Shown: one piece after another, positions 26,408-35,082 of the stretch
How the letters are laid out: every line of letters starts with the position of its first letter
Numbering within the stretch: position 1 is the first letter of the stretch
From: Pirellulales bacterium
GTDB taxonomy: Bacteria; Planctomycetota; Planctomycetia; Pirellulales; JALHPA01
Reading direction: 5' to 3'
NCBI GenBank assembly: GCA_033762255.1
Contig: JANRLT010000021.1
Location: 248,001-312,000, forward strand
DNA: 64,000 nucleotides
Program-made: the position numbers and the translations under genes
The notes under the pieces: generated by a model
Databases searched by the model: none
What the model saw: only the letters and a program-made list of their open reading frames with translations
Told to the model about the DNA's origin: nothing

Positions 26408-26496
26408 CGGGCCAAAGGCCCGACCTATCCCAGCCTAGGGCGAGCGCAGCGTCGCCCTAGGTCTCGGGTATAAAAACTGTAAAGGGCCAACGGCCC
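26408..26496. repeat. Cluster of three palindromic intergenic elements
   Basis: Three hairpins lie in a row: CGGGCC-AAA-GGCCCG at 26408-26422; CCTAGGGCGA/TCGCCCTAGG (10-bp stem, 8-base loop) at 26434-26461; GGGCC-AAC-GGCCC at 26484-26496. They fill the short space between the convergent lipoprotein and ThDP enzyme genes and may serve as a two-way transcription end, but they resemble a repeated element. Confidence 0.75.
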
Positions 26497-26507
26497 GATT
26501 CATCTTC

Positions 26508-28202
26508 CTAATAATTCAACCGCGTTGGCACCGCGGCGTCGATGGGGACCTCTATCAGCAATGGCGTCGTGCGCGACCACGCCGAGTCTACCATCGCGCT
26601 TAATTCGGCTGGCTCGGTAATCCGCATCCCTTCCACGCCCAAGGACCGTGCCAACCCGACATAGTCGATGATCGGCCCATCCAGATCTAGGCCATGAAAC
26701 TCCCCCCGCATGGCCCCCGGCAAACCGATCCCCCGCGCGCCGACTTTTAAAATTTGATAACAACGATTGTTGGGTATCACAAACACCACGGGCAGCTGAT
26801 ACCGCGCCGCCGTCCACAGCCCCTGGATCCCGTACATCGCCGCTCCATCGCCTATCAGCCCCAGCACCGGCCGATCGGGCCACGCCAGCTTGACCCCAAT
26901 CGCGCAGCCCAACCCCCAACCAAGTCCCCAGCCCCGATGACCAAAATAACCATCGCACGTGGGCAGGCGGCCTAGGCGTTCAAACACCCGGTTGGTGGTG
27001 GTGACAGCCTCTTCAATAACGGCGACATTGGGGGGCAAAACACGCGATAGTGCTTCCATGAGAGTGAGCGCGGTCATGGGCCGCAGGGATGATTCCGCCG
27101 CCGCTTGTTCCAGCAACTTTTCGCGGGAGGCGGCTTGCGTCTGGGCCGCAGCGGAGCTGCGGGCCGTGGCCGCGGCGCGCCACGCGGGATCCACGCGTTG
27201 GGCCAATTCATTGGCCAAATCACCGAGCGCGGCTTTGGTCTCTCCCCATATCGCCACGGTTAAGGGATAATTTTTTCCCAGTTGACAGGGGTCCTCGTCG
27301 ATTTGCACGATTTTGATACCCGCCGGCAGTGGACATGGTGGATCAAAATAGACATATTGCCGCAGCAGATCCATTCCGACTACTAGTAACACGTCATATT
27401 CGCTTAGACGGGCCAGCACTTCGGGCGACCACAGGGGCAGCCCGTCGGCCTGCAACGGATGCTGACAAGGAAAAGGAACCCGCCCATGCGTGGTGCCGCT
27501 TTCGGCAATGACGGGAGCCCCCAGTAGTTCAGCCACCCTGGTCAATTCCGCCACGGCGTCTTGTTCAAGCACCCGGCTACCGGCCAAAATCGCGGGAGCA
27601 CGCGCGGATAACAAAACTTGCGCCCCCCGGGTGGTCACTTCCGCTGGTGGATGCAACCGGGGATTGATGGCCGCCGCGGGAGAAAGGTCCAACTCGGCAA
27701 TTTCCATCTGCACATCCAACGGCAACGACAAAAAGACCGGCCCCGTCGGGGGCGTGGTGGCAATTTGCAAAGCGCGGCGCACCGCGCTGGGCAAATCTTG
27801 GACGCGGCGGACCTCCGCCGACCATTTTGTCCAGGGTTCGGCGACACGGGCCAGATCGCTACCCAGGATCGGTTCTTCAAATTGCAGCCGCCGATCTTGC
27901 TGGCCTGCCGTGACTAATAGTGGCGTTCCCTCGCGCCAGGCATTGTACAAGAGGCCCATTGCGTGCCCTAGTCCCGGGCTAATGTGCAGATTGACCACCC
28001 CGACGCGGCGAGAGGCCATGGCATAACCATCGGCAATGGCCATAACGGGTACTTCTTGCAATGCGAGAATGTACTGCAACCGCCGGTCCGTCAATAACGC
28101 GTCATTGAGCGGCAATTCCGTCGTTCCGGGATTGCCAAAGATATAGCGGCACCCGGCCTGGTAAAGTAATTCCAAAAACGCTTGAATACCGCTGGTGGGC
28201 AT
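26508..28202 (-). CDS. Benzoylformate-decarboxylase-like thiamine diphosphate enzyme
   Basis: The protein of 564 residues has the three-domain build of ThDP-dependent decarboxylases. N-terminal: RYIFGNPGTTELPLNDALL, ALQEVPVMAIADGYA (cofactor Glu) and NLHISPGLGHAMG, a His typical of benzoylformate decarboxylase. C-terminal: cofactor motif from GDGAAMYGIQGLW to VIPNN, about 25 residues later. It also shows GHRGWGLGWGLGCAIG. Likely reaction: decarboxylation of an aromatic 2-oxo acid, though related carboligases are possible. No mandelate gene is near. It is divergent from a flavin reductase gene about 290 bases away. Confidence 0.82.
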   Translation of the reverse strand: MPTSGIQAFLELLYQAGCRYIFGNPGTTELPLNDALLTDRRLQYILALQEVPVMAIADGYAMASRRVGVVNLHISPGLGHAMGLLYNAWREGTPLLVTAGQQDRRLQFEEPILGSDLARVAEPWTKWSAEVRRVQDLPSAVRRALQIATTPPTGPVFLSLPLDVQMEIAELDLSPAAAINPRLHPPAEVTTRGAQVLLSARAPAILAGSRVLEQDAVAELTRVAELLGAPVIAESGTTHGRVPFPCQHPLQADGLPLWSPEVLARLSEYDVLLVVGMDLLRQYVYFDPPCPLPAGIKIVQIDEDPCQLGKNYPLTVAIWGETKAALGDLANELAQRVDPAWRAAATARSSAAAQTQAASREKLLEQAAAESSLRPMTALTLMEALSRVLPPNVAVIEEAVTTTNRVFERLGRLPTCDGYFGHRGWGLGWGLGCAIGVKLAWPDRPVLGLIGDGAAMYGIQGLWTAARYQLPVVFVIPNNRCYQILKVGARGIGLPGAMRGEFHGLDLDGPIIDYVGLARSLGVEGMRITEPAELSAMVDSAWSRTTPLLIEVPIDAAVPTRLNY

Positions 28203-28494
28203 AAAAATGAGCTGAAGTTAAGGTGTAACCACGGCAAGTTGGGACCGTTGCATCGAACTTATTAAATCAGTTATCCACCTCAGTTGTCAAAGAATGCTAC
28301 GTTTTCCCCGTCATGGCAAGGAAGTTTCCCACTTTCGCATCCGGGGCGTAGGAAGATCGATCAGTAAGCTCGGGATAGATGGCTAGCCTAAAATTATTTT
28401 ACGTCCGGCTAAAAAAATCAGTATGATAAGGAAGGCGGCGATTGCCTGGTGGTTCCTGGCTCACGCCGCAGGTCCTCACTTTTTTTGGTGTCGT

Positions 28495-29121
28495 ATGCCC
28501 ATCCCATCACCCAGTCCGCGACTCGCCACCGAGCATGCCTTGCAACTGGTGAATCGTGAAATCTGGATTGTCACCGCGCAAGCCGGCGCGCGGCGGGGGG
28601 GCTTGGTCGCGACTTGGATCAGTCAAGCCAGTATTGACCCGGAACGCCCCGTGATGGTGGCGGGGATCGCGCCAAATCATTACACGGCGGAGTTAATCGA
28701 CGCCGCTGGCGGTTTTGGCCTGCATCTGCTTAGTGCCGCACAAACAGCCCTCGCGCTCAACTTTGCCATCGGCTCCGGTCGTGAGCGGGATAAACTGGCC
28801 AACCTGGAAGTTTTACCCAGCGGCGGCGCGCCGATCATCCGCGATTGCCTGGCTTGGCTGGAATGCCGCGTGATCAACCGCTATCAAACCGGCGACCGCA
28901 ATTACTATTGGGCCGATGTACTGGCCGCGGGGCGCAGCCTGGCAGCGCGTGATGCGAACGTGCAAACCCTGCGGGAACGGGATTTAATTTGCGCCGCCAC
29001 GCCGGAACAACGGCAGGCCTTGCAGCGCAACCTACATGCCGATATTGAGTTACAGCGAACGTTTGTGGAACGCTGGCGGGAAAATATCCAGGCCGAACAG
29101 AGCACCGCGGCGGGGAGATAA
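28495..29121 (+). CDS. Flavin reductase-like FMN-binding protein
   Basis: The product of about 208 residues resembles flavin reductase-like domain proteins: NREIWIVTAQAGARRGGLVATWISQASIDPERPVMVAG at the N-terminus, a FMN split-barrel pattern, and FGLHLLSAAQTALALNFAIGSGRERDKL. Such proteins bind FMN and reduce it with NAD(P)H for partner oxygenases. The rest of the protein is polar with a helical tail. ATG 28495 starts the recognisable domain; the frame opens at 28423. It is divergent from the ThDP enzyme gene. Its partner is not identified. Confidence 0.75.
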   Translation: MPIPSPSPRLATEHALQLVNREIWIVTAQAGARRGGLVATWISQASIDPERPVMVAGIAPNHYTAELIDAAGGFGLHLLSAAQTALALNFAIGSGRERDKLANLEVLPSGGAPIIRDCLAWLECRVINRYQTGDRNYYWADVLAAGRSLAARDANVQTLRERDLICAATPEQRQALQRNLHADIELQRTFVERWRENIQAEQSTAAGR

Positions 29122-29227
29122 TCGGATTTTCGACCAGACTATTCAGCGTGGGCAAATTATAGTAAATCATGTAAGCGTTTGCCCTTGTTTAATAAATCCT
29201 CCCGGCAGTCCGCAAAAACTACCCCCC

Positions 29228-29905
29228 ATGTCCCAGTCTTCCGCCCCCCAGCGCCCCCCCTTTATGGAAATTTTGGGGCTGTTGCCTCCCTATTCCGCTG
29301 ATGACGTGGCGGCCGCCTTTCGCGACAAAGTGATGAAGGCCCATCCCGACCGCGGGGGAAATGCCGCCGACTTTCAAAAACTCAACGAAGCGTTTCAACA
29401 GGCCAATGAATACGTCGCTTTTCGCACCAGCCGTCGTGCCTGGCTGGCCGCCCAAGTCGAACATTACGCCGCACAAGAGGCACTAGCGGAACGGCTGCGA
29501 CAGTTGGGCTGTGCCCTGGAAATGGAAACTTTTGACTGGCTGCGCAAATCGGTGGGTGAGGATTTTGCCGTCGTGACCGAACGCATCGACACGATCCGCT
29601 GCTGGAACCAACCCCAGGCCGATCGCGTCCTGGCCGAATTAACGCAAAACCAACCAATGCTAGATCATGTGCGCACGTTGGACTTTACCCGTTCGACCCT
29701 TAGCGACGGGCAATTGCTGCGTCTGCAGGGATTGCCACTGTTGCACACATTGATCCTGGTTGGCACGCCCATCACCCGCGCGGGACTGGAAAATTTAACG
29801 CGTTTTCCGCAGTTACAGCGCCTGCAAATCGGGCAAAGCGGCGTGGGCGTGTTTGGCCGCTGGCAGCTCAAGTGGAAATATCCGCGGCTCAAAATTACCT
29901 CTTAA
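29228..29905 (+). CDS. J-domain protein with C-terminal leucine-rich segment
   Basis: This 225-residue protein joins a J-domain (about residues 12-70; MEILGLLPPYSADDVAAAFRDKVMKAHPDRGGN, with HPD intact) to a helical middle and two leucine-rich-like units at the C-terminus (LQGLPLLHTLILVGTPITRAGLE and LTRFPQLQRLQIGQS). The J-domain should call on DnaK; the leucine-rich part may choose the client. There is no Zn finger or G/F-rich region, so this is not DnaJ itself. ATG 29228 is preferred over an upstream frame from 29036, which overlaps the flavin reductase gene. Alone in its transcription unit. Confidence 0.78.
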   Translation: MSQSSAPQRPPFMEILGLLPPYSADDVAAAFRDKVMKAHPDRGGNAADFQKLNEAFQQANEYVAFRTSRRAWLAAQVEHYAAQEALAERLRQLGCALEMETFDWLRKSVGEDFAVVTERIDTIRCWNQPQADRVLAELTQNQPMLDHVRTLDFTRSTLSDGQLLRLQGLPLLHTLILVGTPITRAGLENLTRFPQLQRLQIGQSGVGVFGRWQLKWKYPRLKITS

Positions 29906-29926
29906 AATAATATCCTCAGACTGTAG

Positions 29927-29944
29927 TTCGGGCTTTAACCCGAA
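29927..29944. terminator. Short hairpin after the J-domain gene
   Basis: TTCGGG-CTTTAA-CCCGAA gives a perfect 6-bp stem about 22 bases after the J-domain stop. Only a weak T-rich stretch follows. Confidence 0.35.
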
Positions 29945-30060
29945 GCTTTCTTGGTGGACAGTGCAGGCATAATTTATTCACCAAGCAACATGGAATGTGG
30001 CCGCGTGTCGCCACCCTACTGCGGCACTTCTCAGGGGACTGAGAAGAATACACAGTTGCC

Positions 30061-30897
30061 CTATTCAAACACGACCGTGCGATTGCCATAGACAAAGACC
30101 CGTTCCTCTAGCACCAACCGCAGCGCTTTGGCCAGGACCAGCTTTTCGACTTCGCGCCCCGCCTGGGCCATGTCCGCGTGCGAATACGAATGATCCACCG
30201 GCTGCACTCCCTGGGCGATAATCGGCCCCTGGTCTAAATCCGCCGTGACATAATGGGCGGTAGCGCCGATGATTTTTACCCCCCGCTCATACGCTTGGCG
30301 GTAGGGATTGGCCCCGACAAAGGCGGGCAAGAACGAGTGATGGATGTTGACGATCCGCCGCGGCCACCGCGCGACAAAGTCGGGCGACAACACGCGCATG
30401 TACTTGGCCAGGATCAGGTACTCCGGTTCAAAGGGGGCAATCGCGTGGGCCAGCGCGGCCTCATGCTCGGCCCGTTCGCAACCGAGGTGGCTGACATGCA
30501 CAAAGGGTATCTCAAACTGCCGGGCAAGCGGAGCCAGCGTGTCGTAGTTACTCACCACCGCGGCGATTCGCGCGGGCAGTTCGCCATAGGCATGCCGCAG
30601 CAGCAAATCCCCCAGGCAATGCGGCTCTTTGGTGGCCAAAATCACAATCGGCCGCGCCGCCGCTACCGCTAACCGCACATCCGCCCCCGCTGGCAGCAGC
30701 GATTGCAATTCTGCCAGGGCCGCGGCGGGATCGGGCCCGCCGGCGAACTCGGTCCGCATAAAAAACTGGTTCCCCGCCGTTTCCACGAATTCCTGGTTAT
30801 TAATAATGTTAAATCCACGGCGAAATAACACGCCCGTGATCGTGTGGATCAGCCCCGGTTGGTCGGCACAGTGTATTAAAAGCAAATGCTGGGGCAT
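30061..30897 (-). CDS. purU: Formyltetrahydrofolate deformylase
   Basis: PurU hydrolyses 10-formyltetrahydrofolate to formate and THF, balancing one-carbon pools. The 278 residues show an N-terminal ACT domain (LLLIHCADQPGLIHTITGVLFRRG) and a C-terminal formyltransferase domain. In that domain the catalytic elements are seen: NIHHSFLPAFVGANPYRQAYERGVK and TADLDQGPIIAQ. The family usually has Asn, His and Asp at these places. No other folate gene is in the window. The gene lies between the J-domain gene (convergent) and an intergenic region with repeats. Confidence 0.93.
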   Translation of the reverse strand: MPQHLLLIHCADQPGLIHTITGVLFRRGFNIINNQEFVETAGNQFFMRTEFAGGPDPAAALAELQSLLPAGADVRLAVAAARPIVILATKEPHCLGDLLLRHAYGELPARIAAVVSNYDTLAPLARQFEIPFVHVSHLGCERAEHEAALAHAIAPFEPEYLILAKYMRVLSPDFVARWPRRIVNIHHSFLPAFVGANPYRQAYERGVKIIGATAHYVTADLDQGPIIAQGVQPVDHSYSHADMAQAGREVEKLVLAKALRLVLEERVFVYGNRTVVFE

Positions 30898-30972
30898 GGG
30901 GGGGGAGAAGAGTGGGAGGTGGATGGTGGGTAGTGGATAGTGTGGGAGGTTGGTGGGTGGTGTCTTTCCACT

Positions 30973-31041
30973 CCCTCTCTCGATAGTCGCGTTTCCTACT
31001 GTGTAAATACTCTATCGGGAGAGGGCCGGGGTGTAGGAAAC
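30973..31041. repeat. Intergenic element with two interleaved stems
   Basis: CCCTCTCTCGATAG (30973-30986) pairs with CTATCGGGAGAGGG (31012-31025) over 14 positions, with one G-T. GTTTCCTAC (30991-30999), inside that loop, pairs with GTAGGAAAC (31033-31041), outside it. This crossing pattern is pseudoknot-like. The part GGGAGAGGGCCGGGGTG has a diverged relative at 45994-46011. Confidence 0.65.
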
Positions 31042-31100
31042 CAGAATGCCATCATGTACGAGTAATTTAAAAACTTCGATGCAAAATTTGCAGCCCTTAG

Positions 31101-31130
31101 CCGGTGGTTGAGCGTAGCGAAAACCACCGG
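31101..31130. repeat. Palindromic intergenic element
   Basis: CCGGTGGTT and AACCACCGG form a 9-bp stem around a 12-base loop that contains GAGCGTAGCG. The loop core resembles that of the hairpin at 26434-26461 although the arms differ. Confidence 0.7.
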
Positions 31131-31291
31131 AAGCTGGTATTTGGTTTATGGTTGCTAGTATTTAGTAAAAATTCAATCCCAACAGTATGCCGCCAGAAAG
31201 CCCACCGCAGGTGGTCTAGCTCTGCGCGGTGAAATCTCAAGAGGAATTTGCAAGGAGATTAGCTTAGATTAAGATTTCTACCCTCTCTGGA

Positions 31292-31789
31292 TTATTTGTT
31301 CTGAAATAAATTCTCTATTTCGGCTTGAGAGGGATAACCGCAAATGACTTTGTGAAAAATGTCGCGTTTAAAGCTGACTAAGGCGGGTTGCCCATAGTCG
31401 CAGGATTTTATGAAAGCGTCCATTTTTGAACGCAACACTTGCTGGTCATCTGTTAGAATTACAACGAGTTTGTCGTAGCTTGAAAATTTTAACGATGCCG
31501 CATCAAACATTTGCAGTAATTGCATATCCGAGAAAGACCATCCTGCTACAAACAAAACGAGACCATCATTTGCATCCTTTAAATACGATTTTAAATTAGT
31601 TGCCGTTACGTTTGTTTCGCTGACAAAAACTATTTTTTCGTTCATTACGAAATCCGGCCTAAGTTCATTTTCATGCATCAATTCCACAGTAGTGAAGAAA
31701 CTGCAAATGCATACACATGTACAAGTAGTTAACAGCGCAAGAATCTGAAATAACAATAATGATCGAAGAGTAAAGGAATACTTGCTCAT
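31292..31789 (-). CDS. Small secreted or membrane-anchored protein, thioredoxin-like in part
   Basis: The product of 165 residues opens with a hydrophobic segment (LRSLLLFQILALLTTCTCVCICSFF) that is either a signal anchor or signal peptide. The remaining part has a thioredoxin-like feel: GLVLFVAGWSFSDMQLLQMFD, then VVILTDD and YGQPALVSF, but there is no CxxC pair, so it is probably redox-inactive if related. The gene is AT-richer than its surroundings. ATG 31789 is preferred over 31906. Function unknown. Confidence 0.55.
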   Translation of the reverse strand: MSKYSFTLRSLLLFQILALLTTCTCVCICSFFTTVELMHENELRPDFVMNEKIVFVSETNVTATNLKSYLKDANDGLVLFVAGWSFSDMQLLQMFDAASLKFSSYDKLVVILTDDQQVLRSKMDAFIKSCDYGQPALVSFKRDIFHKVICGYPSQAEIENLFQNK

Positions 31790-32015
31790 AATTATTGGCC
31801 TACCACCTGAAATCCACTTTGTGATTGAGTTTGGTCTCCGCCAGGCGTATCCATTGTGTTGTTCCCTATTGCCGTGTAGGGAAACGAGGATTGCAGTCCG
31901 AAACAAGTGGCAACCTACTTATCCCCGCTGTGCGATTCAAGAAAGTTACGCAACCCAACCTGCGCGGGTGGCACGGCAGTTACGGGTAGTACAGGGTTAG
32001 AATGGCGCTACTGGT

Positions 32016-32357
32016 TTACCTTGTATCTTCCGTAGTCTCGATTACGAATGAATCAATACAATCGCCACTGTCATAATTAATCAATAAATAATCAAAGATT
32101 ATTCCAGGATCATTGTAGATGAAGAAGCGGTCACAATTTTTATTTTCATCATCGGGAGCACCGAGTAGCCTTCTTGTTTCCATTCGAGTCATTCCCTGCT
32201 TAATATCCCAAGCCATGAGAGAATGGACCATTTGTTTTCGATTGCGATTCTGTTTCCAATCAACTGGATCAAACGGTTCAGTATCGCTACAGCCTAAACA
32301 TGAAATTAGAACCGCAACAATTAAAACCCAGATCAACAGACGAAAAAGTGTCTTCAT
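32016..32357 (-). CDS. Small lipoprotein with BamE/SmpA-like motif
   Basis: This 113-residue product starts MKTLFRLLIWVLIVAVLISCLGC, a lipoprotein leader. Its middle carries WDIKQGMTRMETRRLLGAPDDEN, the helix-turn pattern (GMTxxEVxxxLGxPD) of BamE/SmpA and related small outer-membrane lipoproteins, followed by a tyrosine-rich beta segment. Usual members are 100-160 residues. Role is unknown; AT-rich like the gene 226 bases downstream. Confidence 0.65.
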   Translation of the reverse strand: MKTLFRLLIWVLIVAVLISCLGCSDTEPFDPVDWKQNRNRKQMVHSLMAWDIKQGMTRMETRRLLGAPDDENKNCDRFFIYNDPGIIFDYLLINYDSGDCIDSFVIETTEDTR

Positions 32358-32659
32358 AGCAGCGTCAAAATATTTAGTTCATTTGGTAACACAAATGGTA
32401 CGTAACCGTTGCCATTATTGCTACTTGGCATTTTATCCGGATCGGATGTTAACTTTATACCTCTCTGAGCCTAAATAAATAAGGTGCGTCAAGTATCCAC
32501 TTGACGCACCTTATCACGGGGGGGAGAAATTCTGCTCGCTTGAATATTTAATTATCTAACAATTTGCCCAGCAAAGTTTTTTGCTTTTCCAGCATGCTCT
32601 GTCCACTACTCACTTTCCACCATCCACTCTCCATTACTCCAAACTCCACTCCTCCTACC
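32358..32659. other. Intergenic region with a terminator hairpin
   Basis: About 300 bases between two minus-strand genes hold the hairpin at 32479-32514 and a low-complexity stretch (about 32595-32660, CCACTACTCACTTTCC-like) resembling in reverse the repeats near 30910-30950. No gene is seen. Confidence 0.5.
32479..32514 (-). terminator. Likely rho-independent terminator after the sigma operon
   Basis: A 15-bp perfect stem (AAGGTGCGTCAAG pairing with CTTGACGCACCTT plus two flanking pairs) surrounds a 6-base loop. On the minus strand it is followed by the T-rich TTATTTATTT. It lies about 145 bases after the stop of the anti-sigma-like gene. Confidence 0.7.
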
Positions 32660-33889
32660 TCACGGTCCCTGTCCGCTTCCCACCAACACCGCGTCGTTGT
32701 TGTTGGTACCGGCTAGTGGCTCGCCCAGATGGTTCAGGTAAAAGTGATCCCCTTCGGGCGATTCGCGGCAATCTAGCAAATACAAAATGTGACCATCTTC
32801 AAACAGCACATTCCGGCCGTTCCCGCCGTGATGCCCTAGGTATTGCAACTTGCCGTTTAGAATCGTGCAGCGGGGAAGGTCCGACATCAGGGCAAAATGC
32901 TTTCGCGACTGGTTTTTGACCGGGTAATAACGACCATTATCACGATAGCCCAGGGTAAAAGCGTAGCTCCCCCCCATGAACTCTTGCAGCTTGCGCAAGT
33001 CGGCGGGGGAGGCCCGCAAGAGGTCCTGGGTGCGTGGAATCCGAAATTCCGACTGGCGGGCCAAGTCGGACTCGGGGCACAGAACTAAGCGGGGATGGGT
33101 CAAATAACCCGCATCCTGAAGTTGGGTGGCATACACCCCAGCCGCCGCCAAGGGACCACGCTCGCTCGCCACAGGGAAAATCCCTTGATGATGCGCGGCC
33201 AGGCTACTTAGCCCATAATGGACCTCGCGCATGTTGTTTTGACAATTGACTAACTGGGCATGCTCGCGGGATTGTAAAATCGATGGCAAGACCAACGCAC
33301 CCAAAAACAGCATGGCACCGACAGCCACGCCGACATCCAGCGGCCGCCAGTTACGGGTGGAAAAATCGGGGACATGCCCGGCGACATCCACCGCGGTGGC
33401 GGAATTTTGAGAGTTGGTCTGAAATACTTGATCGGTGATGCCAGCCGTCAAGGTGTTTAGGTCGGTGCCAATTGTCCTGGAAGTCGGCGGGATAGGAGCG
33501 GCGCCACCCAGAGTCGGATGATAAGCCACGCCCAGGGGTGTCAATGTTTGACCGGTCAGATCCAACGCGGCGGAATCATCCGCCAGGGGAGAAATTTGAT
33601 TTGGCGAATGGTCGATCCCGGCGGGAGTGACTTCCACCGCGGCGGAAGCTGGGGAAGGACGCGACTCTTGCGTCCAAACTTTTTGACAGGTAGCCGCCGC
33701 TAATTGGGCCGGGGGATCAAAAGGTTCTTCATCGGCGGAAAGAAGCTGCAAACCGCGCTGCAAGCATAAACATTCGTAACGAAGCAGGGTGTCGCGGCGC
33801 AATTGGTCGGCGACTTGCTCGGTTTCGTCAGGCTCGAGTGCCTGCAATAAATATCCGAGCAGCTGGACGCGGGGGTTAGTTTCAGTCAT
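32660..33889 (-). CDS. Anti-sigma-like membrane protein fused to a DUF1559-like module
   Basis: The 409-residue protein has three parts. The N-terminus (residues 1-50, VQLLGYLLQALEPDETEQVADQL) has the helical look of anti-sigma domains. A Pro/Ala/Thr-rich linker leads to a single membrane helix (VGVAVGAMLFLGALVLP, about residues 185-205). The rest, starting ILQSREHAQLVNCQNNMREVHYGLS, matches DUF1559/pseudopilin-type planctomycete proteins, with an end motif HGGNGRNVLFEDG close to the usual H-x9-DG. It starts inside the end of the ECF sigma gene (8-base overlap), as expected for a sigma/anti-sigma pair. The DUF1559-like part should lie outside the membrane and might sense something there. Confidence 0.75.
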   Translation of the reverse strand: MTETNPRVQLLGYLLQALEPDETEQVADQLRRDTLLRYECLCLQRGLQLLSADEEPFDPPAQLAAATCQKVWTQESRPSPASAAVEVTPAGIDHSPNQISPLADDSAALDLTGQTLTPLGVAYHPTLGGAAPIPPTSRTIGTDLNTLTAGITDQVFQTNSQNSATAVDVAGHVPDFSTRNWRPLDVGVAVGAMLFLGALVLPSILQSREHAQLVNCQNNMREVHYGLSSLAAHHQGIFPVASERGPLAAAGVYATQLQDAGYLTHPRLVLCPESDLARQSEFRIPRTQDLLRASPADLRKLQEFMGGSYAFTLGYRDNGRYYPVKNQSRKHFALMSDLPRCTILNGKLQYLGHHGGNGRNVLFEDGHILYLLDCRESPEGDHFYLNHLGEPLAGTNNNDAVLVGSGQGP

Positions 33890-34535
33890 GTTCCGCGGTA
33901 TGGGTTTGTTTCCAGGATTGATGCAGCTTGAGGATGGCCGCGTGCAGGCGGCTTTTGACCGTCCCCACGGGAATTTCCATCACATCAGCCGCTTCACGAT
34001 ACTTTAAACCCTGATAATACACCAAGATCAAGGCAGTACGGAGTCCCTCCGGCAGTTCCTGAACAGCTTGGCGGATCCAGTCGCGCCGTTCCAGCATTTC
34101 CAGGTTGGTGTCGGCTTCTGGCTCGGTGCTGGTGAGCAATTCGAGCAAGGTGCCGATCTCTTCGCCGTGGTCATGCTCGGTCCGACGATCCAGACTGACC
34201 ATCCGGTGCCGTTTGTTCCGGCGCTGGGCGTCAATCGCCTGGTTTGTGGCAATCGTATACAGCCAGGGCCGAAACTTGCGTTCCTCGTCGAATTGGTCGC
34301 GCTTCAAGTGAACCTGTAAAAAGGTCGCCTGAAACGCGTCTTCCGCCAAAGTCGCATCCCCCAAATACCGGCGCAAATAACTATACAATTCGCGCTCGTA
34401 CCGCGAGACGAGTTCCTCAAAAGCGCGGCGGGTATCGGTGGTCCGATACTCGCGCAGCAATTCTTCGTCGGATCGTTCCGCCCAGGGGATAAAACTTATC
34501 GAGTTGGTTCGAGGACGTTCGATGGTGACACTCAT
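33882..34535 (-). CDS. ECF (RpoE-type) RNA polymerase sigma factor
   Basis: The product of 217 residues has sigma regions 2 and 4. Region 2 appears as ELLREYRTTDTRRAFEELVSRYERELYSYLRRYLGDATLAEDAFQ followed by KFRPWLYTIATNQAID, and region 4 as ELPEGLRTALILVYYQGLKYREAADVMEIPVGTVKSRLHAAI. This is a typical planctomycete ECF sigma. ATG 34535 (MSVTIERP) is preferred because the frame upstream to 34733 is not conserved-looking. Its stop overlaps the start of the anti-sigma-like gene. Targets cannot be told. Confidence 0.92.
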   Translation of the reverse strand: MSVTIERPRTNSISFIPWAERSDEELLREYRTTDTRRAFEELVSRYERELYSYLRRYLGDATLAEDAFQATFLQVHLKRDQFDEERKFRPWLYTIATNQAIDAQRRNKRHRMVSLDRRTEHDHGEEIGTLLELLTSTEPEADTNLEMLERRDWIRQAVQELPEGLRTALILVYYQGLKYREAADVMEIPVGTVKSRLHAAILKLHQSWKQTHTAEHD

Positions 34536-35082
34536 GGTTACGCAGTGGTTTTGGCCGTGGTTCGCGAGTTTGTTGCCGCCGGTGACGGAATCTTTTTGCA
34601 AATTGGCCAAAAAATCGGAATTCATTGAAAATTTAACACACCGGGCCACCCCGGGTTGGCAAAAAACCGGATCACGGTCGGGTTTTGCCAACTTTGCGGG
34701 GACGCCTCTCGTATAACGCAAACAATGTGCCAAGGTGCTCTAAACGATTTTTACGGCCTTATGCACAGGCATAAACATAAACTTAAATTATTACTGTAAA
34801 TCAACTTGCGCTAAATCCAGGAATTGCCATAAATAGTCTGTGAAACTTGTCACATTGTAGTTTTGGCATGTTTTTTTGCGAAATTGTACAATCTGGCAGG
34901 AAGCAAAGAGTTGAATTTTAATACAGCTTAATTTTTTGCGCATTTTTCGTGAATTTTTTCACGGATGAATCCCCACAGACTTGCCATTCAATCACAAAAT
35001 TGCATGCTGGCACTTGGTGGTCGTCGCATCTCTGCCCCGGAAGCCAACTGATTGAACCAGGATAACTAAAGGTGTTTTTGAA
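34536..35082. other. Divergent intergenic region, sigma gene versus mtnA
   Basis: About 550 bases, AT-rich at 34750-34960. It should contain the promoter of the sigma operon and that of mtnA. No RNA gene or repeated element was noticed. Confidence 0.4.

Larger units (their letters stand above)
30898..31291. other. Repeat-bearing intergenic region
   Basis: This stretch holds purine-rich repeats (GTGGATGGTGGGTAGTGG-like, about 30905-30960), the interleaved self-complementary element at 30973-31041 and the palindromic element at 31101-31130. No open frame is credible. Confidence 0.6.
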
